IMG/VR virus record: IMGVR_UViG_3300034082_003237
Coordinates: 1-52,935 of that record
Source: a virus
DNA: 52,935 bases
Reading direction: 5' to 3' (one strand)
Numbering within the stretch: position 1 is the first letter of the stretch; each line of letters begins with the position of its first letter. The position numbers were made by a program, and so were the translations under genes. This document shows positions 46,518 to 52,935 of this stretch, one piece after another. The notes below the pieces were generated by a model, which had not been told where the DNA came from, ran no database searches, and saw only the letters and a list, made by a program, of their open reading frames with translations.

Positions 46518-47969
46518 TTAGATTGTGTCGGTTTCTGCTTCGAGCAACTGGAACTCAACGAGCGACTTCATGAAGTCTCCATCCATTGTTTCTTCGTTCT
46601 TCTTGCTCATGCCTTCTCCGCCAGCAACCCAGCCCGCTGGGATGAGGCTTTCTTTTCCAAGTTCTCGAGCACGCTTCATGATGTGACGCTTTGCTGCTTC
46701 CTTGTCCTTTGCGCGACCGAATGCTTGAACGGCATTTCTTAGGTCAGACTCATTCGCGATTGGGAAAGAACCATCTGGAAGTGCATTTCCTTCTTTGGCC
46801 ATAGCATTGCGCTGCTCTTCTGTGAACGCACGCTTAAGAGCAATTTCTGCTGCTTCTGCCTCAATCTCTTCTGCCTCTTCCGGCTCATACTTGTCGTATC
46901 CAAGTACCTCTCCGTCCAGGGCGACGAATACGTCATAAGACTTTCCATCGAATCCTTCAATTTCTACGGCGTATGAGTCGATTCCTTCGAAGCTGTCTGG
47001 TTCAACTGCAACAACGTGACCATCAATTGACTTGACGGCAATCTCCGCTGCATCGGTGAAACTAATCAGATTAAGTTCATCGATTGCTGCCTTCTGCTCA
47101 AATACGCTTTCGTCGAGTTTGTGCCAGCCCATAACCTCGGCTGATGTACCATCGATAAACACTTCGATTGCCTTGCCATCCTTTGCCTGCACATCAATAA
47201 CGAACATGTCTGCATCTGGAGAGTAACCAGAATCGATAACTTTTCCGTCGAACATATCTTCGGCCATGCCTTCAACATGAAGAAGTCCGGGCATTCCTTT
47301 TTCTGCGATACATCCACCAGGGCAGTTCTCGCATACAGAAGTTGTTCCAGAATATGATTTACGCTCAATGGCGCAAACATATCCATGCTCGCCGATGTCT
47401 TCTGATTTAATTCCCATTGAGGACATTCTTCTCTTTTTAAACTTGTCCATCATGGCGTTTACTTTTTCCGCATCGGCCATGTCCTCTTCGTCTTCTGAGT
47501 CCATTTCCTCATCGTCGTCCCCTAGGCCCATTTCGTCATCATCGTCGACTTCTGCTTCGAACTCGTCTTCGTCAGACTGTGGAACGCCCTTCTCTTCTTC
47601 GTCTTCGTCTTCTTTTTTCTTGAACTTGTTCATGGCGGTGTTGATTTTCTCTTCATCATCCATCATGTCTTCTTCTTCCATGTCATCCTCTTCGGACTCC
47701 ATGTCTTCTTCCATGCCCATGCCCTTCATTGGCTTCTTCTTTGGCATCATGCCGTACATCTTTTGCATGTCCTCTTCGGTCATGTCCTCATCCGCAATAT
47801 CCAGGTCGGTAGCAGGAACCATTTTCATCTCTACCGGCATTGCACCGCACTTGCCACAAACCTTCGCTCCTGGGGTAAAACCGCACTCAGAAGCCTCGAG
47901 CCCCTTGGCGCACTTGAGCACAGCCCCTTCGCTGTCGATACTCACTGTTGCCTTGTCGTCGTAAGCCAT
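46518..47969 (-). CDS. Acidic protein with zinc ribbon, PepSY-like repeats and DUF6582-like end, 483 aa
   Basis: The ATG at 47969 follows AAGGAGCTCTATTTT. Order: zinc site (VLKCAKGLE and VCGKCGAMP, residues 18-45), a very acidic Met/Asp/Glu region (50-190) with two related KVNAMMDKFKKR-type helices, CENCPGGC at about 215, two PepSY-like units (DMFVIDVQAKDGKAIEVFID and SYAVEIEGFDGKSYDVFVA), then an RNAVQAFGRAKDKEAAKRHI block like DUF6582 seen at the end of phage maturation-protease or structural proteins. It may be a scaffold or assembly factor (inference). Confidence 0.6.
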   Translation of the reverse strand: MAYDDKATVSIDSEGAVLKCAKGLEASECGFTPGAKVCGKCGAMPVEMKMVPATDLDIADEDMTEEDMQKMYGMMPKKKPMKGMGMEEDMESEEDDMEEEDMMDDEEKINTAMNKFKKKEDEDEEEKGVPQSDEDEFEAEVDDDDEMGLGDDDEEMDSEDEEDMADAEKVNAMMDKFKKRRMSSMGIKSEDIGEHGYVCAIERKSYSGTTSVCENCPGGCIAEKGMPGLLHVEGMAEDMFDGKVIDSGYSPDADMFVIDVQAKDGKAIEVFIDGTSAEVMGWHKLDESVFEQKAAIDELNLISFTDAAEIAVKSIDGHVVAVEPDSFEGIDSYAVEIEGFDGKSYDVFVALDGEVLGYDKYEPEEAEEIEAEAAEIALKRAFTEEQRNAMAKEGNALPDGSFPIANESDLRNAVQAFGRAKDKEAAKRHIMKRARELGKESLIPAGWVAGGEGMSKKNEETMDGDFMKSLVEFQLLEAETDTI

Positions 47970-48107
47970 AAAATAGAGCTCCTTGCGCCTAATGGTATGC
48001 AGAAGGCAAAACAGCCAACTGTTTATTAAATTATTTGTTTGTAAAAGTATAACCTACCATAGCGCCGCTATGGGAAGTATTAATAATAACGCTTTTTTAA
48101 TTATCTA
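47970..48107 (-). promoter_or_regulatory. Promoter region with a palindrome over the -35
   Basis: On the minus strand TATACT (48046-48051) is a good -10. The perfect 7-bp-arm palindrome CCATAGC-GGC-GCTATGG (48057-48073) covers the spacer and the -35 position. No U-run follows the hairpin, so an operator is more likely than a terminator. It would control the block from 47969 leftward. Confidence 0.5.
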
Positions 48108-51100
48108 TTAACGTCTTCTCTGTGAGTTGTCACGAAGCTGAAGAAGCTTGGTCCACTGAGATGGACTCAGAAATCCACTAGCTTCGAACTGGGACAAAAC
48201 GCTTTGCGCAAATCCACTCCACTTGGCATTTTTTGCCCAGCCGATTATTTCGTTTTGCATCCTTGGCGTTATGTTCTCTGGGGCTCCATTGTTCTCTCGG
48301 CCAGCAGACAATTTTTCAACTGCGTCCTGGCCAGAGGTGGATATCCTGCGGGCGGCTCTACGCCCACTACTCATGGAGCCACCGCTCTTTATCGACTCAA
48401 CCGTTTCGCTCAGGTCGTACTTTTTGTTGAGCCTGTCAACTATTTTCTGAACCTCATCATCGGTATAGCGAAGCGCCTTTCCTGTGTTTTTGCTAAATTT
48501 TCCTTCTTTTCCTGCCTCAAAAGCTCGAAGTCTCGTCTGAACTTTGGTTGCTCCAACCACTTCGTCCAGCTCTCTGCCTTTTACTCTTTTCCCTTTTCTG
48601 GCAAGAGTGTCGGCGATATTCTTCCAAAGGTCAAATTGCCTTATTGAGTTGTCGAATTTGACTCCCTCTTCCCCAAAAACATCTCCAGCGCTTGGGATTA
48701 TTCCATTATCCACCAACTGCTCAATGATGGACGTCGGAACGCCTTCACTTTTCCACTTTTTGAGCTGAATTGCGGTTGGCGTAATCGTCTCGCCGTCAAC
48801 CTCAAATGTAATGGCTTCCGCCAGTTCGTCATCAGACTCGACACCGAGCGACTCCGCAAGAGCAGAGACCGGGAAGGAACTCTTTGAAATTTCCCTAGCA
48901 ACAAACTCATCAGGCAGTTCGAAGTCGGTCGGGTAGAACTGAGGGGCCATCGCTATGCCCTCTTCTTTGTAATCCTCGTATTCCGCTCTGCTTAATTGGT
49001 TTCCTCTTCGTCGGTCATACCAGTAGGGGGCTGCATCAAAGCCCCAAATTGCCTCAAGCGTCTCATACGACCTGCCTGGGTCTCTGCCGCCGAAGAATGC
49101 CCTGTCAATAAATTCGTAAGCATCTATTTCAGATATTCCTGCCCCATCTTCGAACATCTTTTCAATTTCTGCTTGACTTACGCCAAGGAACTTTGCACTC
49201 TGCTCCATGCTCAAAGGGGTTCCATCTTCGTCTTTAAGAATTTGCTCAAGTTTTTTGGCGTCAAGCATCCATTTACCATCTGGGGACCTGTCGTTATTCT
49301 CTGACATTTTGCCAAATTTGATTTTGACTTTATCCTCAAGGTATCTGCCGACATTGTTTCTTGCTTCACTGTCGGGGAATCTAAGCCGCCCAGAGCTAAG
49401 TCGGTCATTGCCGAATTCATTTTTGCTTGGCCCTGGTCTCTTCTTCCCTGGGATTGTCGCCGCTCTTTGTCTTACCCCATCAGCAAATGCTTGTCTGTCG
49501 GCATCTGACATCGGTCGGCGCTTTGAGCCTTGAGTCCTGGTCTTTTTACCAGAGCTCAACCTGTTTCCATCTGCAGCATTCGCAACACTGGCAGTACCAG
49601 AGCCACTCGGCGCCAGAATATCCTCAGGAAGGTCTGGCGCATCGGTTTTGTATCTATCTAAGCTGACCCCGTTTTTCTCAAAATCACCTTGGATTCTGAA
49701 CAGGTCGCTCAACTCTTGGTCAAGTTTTTTCATAGTTGACGAATAAAAGTTACTCAGTTTTGCTGCAAAATCTTGAGGAGTTGTTGTTTCGTCCACCTCA
49801 TTGATGATGTCCTCTATCCCGTCTATTTGAGTCTTCAGCGAGCTGACGTCCGGCTCATTGCGACTTTTGCGATAAAAGTTATCAACTTCTTTTAACGTAG
49901 CTTCAATGAAATTTGCGTCAATTAGCATCGAATCCAGCGCTTCGGCATCATCCCCATCGGAATTATCAATGTGGAGCTGCATAGCAGTATCAAAATCTAA
50001 TCTCCGGAGTCTATTGTCGGGGTCAAAATGCATTCGTTCCAGGTCGCTAATATTTTCACGCAGATAATCAGTCTGTTCGTTGACCCATTCAAGTAGTTCC
50101 TCGTTTGATACCAGCCCTTCCGTTATTCTGTTAATCGCCATCGACAGGTCGTCCACAAAATCAAAATCATCCTCAGACATGTATTCAAACAAGTCGCCTA
50201 CTCTCGGGAAGTAGTTATCTTTAGGAGTAATTTTTTTTCCATCAAGAACAGAGCGAATAAATTCATATTTTGCCGACACCAACTCATCAACCCCTCTTAG
50301 GGCGTCTCCATGTTGTTCTATCGGAAAGAACATACTGTTTCGGCTGCGGGTAGCCCTCGGATTTCTTATTTCATCCAGAGCGGCTTTTACTATTGTATTG
50401 TTGCTTTCAACCCTGTTAGCAAAATCGGATTTAATGTCTTCTGGAGACCTTCCGGAGCTTAATCCGCGGTCGCCTGAGACCCTGTCGGAGACTACATTCC
50501 TTGTTCTCTGCGCAGAAGAACGAGGAGCGCCCTGTGGGACACCAGGTTGCGTCGGGTTGTATGGGGCATCAGCACCATCGATTATCCCGTCAATCTTGTG
50601 GAGGCTAAAGCTTCTGTACTGACCCGACTCTTCGTCAAGTCCAATAAAATAAACCCCTCCGCCCTTCTTCGTCATCATTCCAGTTGGGTAAACCATTCTT
50701 GGCTTGCCGTTATAACTGAATGAAATGACTTCTCCGTTTCTTCGTATGGCGTCAAAGTCGTACTTCTCAACAGGAACCATGAGTAGATTTGAAGCGATGT
50801 GTCTTGCGTTTGAGCCAGCTTCATCGGTTCTCTTTAGAGCATCTGACACCAAACCAATTTCCTCAACTGGCTTGTCGTCGTATCTCGAACGCATGCCAGA
50901 TGAAAGACGAGAGTTTTCTCTCGAAAGCTCCATCTGAATATCGCTGGCTTCGTCAGCCCAGTCATCCATCGTCCAGTCAAGGCGTGATTCATTTATGTCG
51001 GCAATCATTCTGACGTATTGCTGCCTGTCTGAACGCTCTCTTGAAATCCTTGCGTAGTCTTGGTACTCTGCGTCCCTACGAGCAAGCTCTTCGTCGAGCA

Positions 51101-52935
51101 TGATTGATATTTTTTCAACATCTTTTTCTTGTTTGAATTTTTTAGACCATTCTTGGCGTGTGGATTCATAGCTGGCAATCCACTTGGCCGCATCTTCCGG
51201 ACTCTTAAATTCATCACTTATCAATCCGCCTGGCTCACGCTCGGTGTAACCGTTGCCAAACTCAAGGCGAAGAAGTTCAGCACTCCAGTTACCGAACTCA
51301 TCCTCGGAAATATTCCACTGGTTGGGTGAGCGTGACTCACCAAGGTCTGCGTAATCCTCAAACCAATTCCTATCACCATCACGAGGCCCTTGTGCCATTT
51401 GGAATCTTGTTAGCAGCTCGTCACCAAATGCCCCCATCTCATCGGCAAGAGTTCTAATCGTTCCTTCTGGGTTTCTTACGTATCTATCGCGTGCTCCAGA
51501 AGACAGCGAAGGAGTAATTTCTCCATATTCTCCGTCGTTATTGCCAGGGATGGCCCCTGCTTCGGCAACCTTTTTGCCAAGCTTCTTGCTCATTGATGGA
51601 GACTTCGATATAGCAAAGTCGTGTGCTTTCTGCGCTTCGCCAAAGGCCTTCTTCATTGCATCAGGGTCTGATTTAAGTCTCTTCAACCAACCAGCAAGAT
51701 ATTGAGCGTGGTCTTCTCTTGGCTCTGGTGTTAAACCGTGTGCGGCCATAAAGAACGCAGAGGCTATCTCTGCAATCAATTCTTCCTGTGCGTACTCAGG
51801 GCTTCCGAAGTCGCCAAGGTGGTCTCTGTTAAGACGTGACGAGTGCCCTGTCCAGTGCATTAGTTCGTGGGCGAATACTGCGTAATATCCTTCTTTGCTC
51901 TTGAATGAAGCAAAAGGGGGCAGTGTAATCTCGTCTGTCGACGGTCTATAGAAAGCTCTATCCCCACCGTGATTTACAACCGCTCCAACCTCGGACAGTG
52001 CTTGCTCAAGTTCGGCAACTCTCTCTGCTTCTGGAAGCTCTGCAATCTTAAACTTATCCTTATCAATTCCATCAATTTGGTCAATATTGAATACATGGCC
52101 AGTCTTAAAAAATATTCCACCAGATGAGGCGATTTCTTTGCCGTCGGCATCTTTCTTCTTTGGAAGGACGGTCGGAATCATTATCATGGTTCCCTTCTCG
52201 CCCTTTCGAACTGTTCCGCCCTCTTTCTTCCACTGGTTGAATCCAGCCCAAAGAGGAGTTTTGTAGCCCATTGAGTCTTGCTTAAACATGAGCATCATGC
52301 TGTTGATACCACTGTATGGACGGTTATTGTTTGTTACGTTCTTTGGCAGTGCGGTCTTGTGCCAAGGGAACTCCCATTTTCCGTCGCCAGTCTCCTGGAT
52401 TTTTTCTATCTGTTCAATGAGTTTTTCTTGAACGCTTCTGTATACCTCGTCCATTTTCCCAGATGAAAGTTTTTGGCCAGGCTCCATCCCCTCAAGCGGG
52501 CTAACGTAGTCCCTCTCCGACCGTGGAGGACCCTGGTCTCCCGAAGAGCGACGAACAGAAACCCTAGAGAGGAATTCCTCTGCTGCGGCATCTTCTGCCT
52601 TTAGGAAATCTATGTGCGAGTTGTTTCTAGCTCTGACCTGTTCTTTGCTTATTGACAATTCCTTGGCAACCGCATCCAGTGAGGCACCAGAAGAAATCTG
52701 TTCGTTTATATACTTATTTAGAGCTTCGTCTGCTGCGTTCTCTTCAGCCATTCGATATTGTTCTTGACGGTAAGCCTCAGCGTCATCTGCATCAAGGGTA
52801 GACAGGGTTCCCCTCATCCTCGCCATATGACGCTTTTCTGCTTGCGCAACCTCTTCGCGCCTAATACCGAGAGCTGTAGCCGTTTCGGCCAGTGACTCTC
52901 CACCCATTCTTCTTTCGAATATCTCTCTATCCGAT
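48108..52935 (-). CDS. Giant polyprotein with ArdC anti-restriction and WYL-like domains (5' end outside window), over 1600 aa
   Basis: The frame is open to the window edge, so the start is missing; residue numbers count from the Met at 52907. Two HTH-like repeats (TATALGIRREEVAQAEKRH, VAKELSISKEQVRARN) come first. From 147 to 469 lies a complete ArdC: ssDNA-binding part (WEFPWHKTALPKN, NRPYSGIN, WAGFNQWKKEGGTVRKGEKG) and zincin HELMH at 347-351 with EELIAEIASAFF. A WYL-like unit spans about 706-772 (ISFSYNGKPRMVYPTGM, GVYFIGLDE). Helical and HTH-like parts follow. LSSG-type motifs fall at about 147, 469, 667, 815, 1116, 1170 and 1514, with an LSAG at 1533. Probably packaged and delivered with DNA (inference). 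Confidence 0.75.
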   Translation of the reverse strand, partial: SDREIFERRMGGESLAETATALGIRREEVAQAEKRHMARMRGTLSTLDADDAEAYRQEQYRMAEENAADEALNKYINEQISSGASLDAVAKELSISKEQVRARNNSHIDFLKAEDAAAEEFLSRVSVRRSSGDQGPPRSERDYVSPLEGMEPGQKLSSGKMDEVYRSVQEKLIEQIEKIQETGDGKWEFPWHKTALPKNVTNNNRPYSGINSMMLMFKQDSMGYKTPLWAGFNQWKKEGGTVRKGEKGTMIMIPTVLPKKKDADGKEIASSGGIFFKTGHVFNIDQIDGIDKDKFKIAELPEAERVAELEQALSEVGAVVNHGGDRAFYRPSTDEITLPPFASFKSKEGYYAVFAHELMHWTGHSSRLNRDHLGDFGSPEYAQEELIAEIASAFFMAAHGLTPEPREDHAQYLAGWLKRLKSDPDAMKKAFGEAQKAHDFAISKSPSMSKKLGKKVAEAGAIPGNNDGEYGEITPSLSSGARDRYVRNPEGTIRTLADEMGAFGDELLTRFQMAQGPRDGDRNWFEDYADLGESRSPNQWNISEDEFGNWSAELLRLEFGNGYTEREPGGLISDEFKSPEDAAKWIASYESTRQEWSKKFKQEKDVEKISIMLDEELARRDAEYQDYARISRERSDRQQYVRMIADINESRLDWTMDDWADEASDIQMELSRENSRLSSGMRSRYDDKPVEEIGLVSDALKRTDEAGSNARHIASNLLMVPVEKYDFDAIRRNGEVISFSYNGKPRMVYPTGMMTKKGGGVYFIGLDEESGQYRSFSLHKIDGIIDGADAPYNPTQPGVPQGAPRSSAQRTRNVVSDRVSGDRGLSSGRSPEDIKSDFANRVESNNTIVKAALDEIRNPRATRSRNSMFFPIEQHGDALRGVDELVSAKYEFIRSVLDGKKITPKDNYFPRVGDLFEYMSEDDFDFVDDLSMAINRITEGLVSNEELLEWVNEQTDYLRENISDLERMHFDPDNRLRRLDFDTAMQLHIDNSDGDDAEALDSMLIDANFIEATLKEVDNFYRKSRNEPDVSSLKTQIDGIEDIINEVDETTTPQDFAAKLSNFYSSTMKKLDQELSDLFRIQGDFEKNGVSLDRYKTDAPDLPEDILAPSGSGTASVANAADGNRLSSGKKTRTQGSKRRPMSDADRQAFADGVRQRAATIPGKKRPGPSKNEFGNDRLSSGRLRFPDSEARNNVGRYLEDKVKIKFGKMSENNDRSPDGKWMLDAKKLEQILKDEDGTPLSMEQSAKFLGVSQAEIEKMFEDGAGISEIDAYEFIDRAFFGGRDPGRSYETLEAIWGFDAAPYWYDRRRGNQLSRAEYEDYKEEGIAMAPQFYPTDFELPDEFVAREISKSSFPVSALAESLGVESDDELAEAITFEVDGETITPTAIQLKKWKSEGVPTSIIEQLVDNGIIPSAGDVFGEEGVKFDNSIRQFDLWKNIADTLARKGKRVKGRELDEVVGATKVQTRLRAFEAGKEGKFSKNTGKALRYTDDEVQKIVDRLNKKYDLSETVESIKSGGSMSSGRRAARRISTSGQDAVEKLSAGRENNGAPENITPRMQNEIIGWAKNAKWSGFAQSVLSQFEASGFLSPSQWTKLLQLRDNSQRRR

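Noticed and set aside
47368-47964. A 198-codon Ser-rich plus-strand open frame
   Set aside because: It is the complement of the Asp/Glu-rich codons of the 483-aa gene, which naturally gives poly-Ser.

Overview
This window reads as part of the genome of a tailed bacteriophage that infects an actinobacterium. An HK97-type major capsid protein and a large structural block point to a tailed phage. Two WhiB-like iron-sulfur regulators, LexA boxes of the Gram-positive/actinobacterial type, a monomeric B12-dependent ribonucleotide reductase and many apparently leaderless genes point to an actinobacterial host, perhaps a freshwater lineage of moderate GC content (inference). Terminase large subunit, portal, tail genes and DNA polymerase are not seen and probably lie outside the window.

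Left arm (1-11.2 kb): small genes arranged as cassettes. Most start from one of ten near-identical promoters (TTGGAA, an exact 18-bp spacer, TANNNT), carry a GAAAGGGG ribosome site and often end at a terminator. Three promoters have a perfect LexA box (CGAAC-N4-GTTCG) just upstream. Products are tiny beta-rich, zinc-binding, acidic and LysM/membrane proteins, a WhiB-like protein, a HARP-SNF2 helicase and a DUF932 protein. The heptamer AGCCCCG recurs between genes here and is not seen outside this arm. A MerR-like regulator (11.2-11.8 kb) marks the boundary.

Middle (12-28 kb): a lipoprotein, a tRNA with CAT anticodon next to a degraded copy of its own 3' end, an Arm-domain/endonuclease VII protein whose stop codon lies in the tRNA, a PD-(D/E)XK-like nuclease, a secreted muralytic enzyme, SSB, a probable small terminase, primase-helicase, a second WhiB-like protein, class II ribonucleotide reductase and tRNAs Arg(TCT), Ser(TGA), Thr(TGT). 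Many genes here have a -10 hexamer 6-7 nt before the start codon and little or no Shine-Dalgarno, so they look leaderless. From 26.3 to 31.6 kb lies a metabolic/nuclease block: a clavaminate-synthase-like oxygenase, ferredoxin, a Cys-rich protein, a thermonuclease and an Asp/Asn-hydroxylase-like oxygenase.

Right arm (31.7-52.9 kb, all minus strand): capsid protein and a packed series of probable virion genes ending in two giant polyproteins (2902 aa and more than 1600 aa). They carry zincin, acetyltransferase-like, ArdC anti-restriction and WYL-like domains, and are punctuated about thirteen times by a short LSSG[A/R/K/M] motif. My main hypothesis is that these are packaged, proteolytically processed multi-effector proteins delivered with the DNA.
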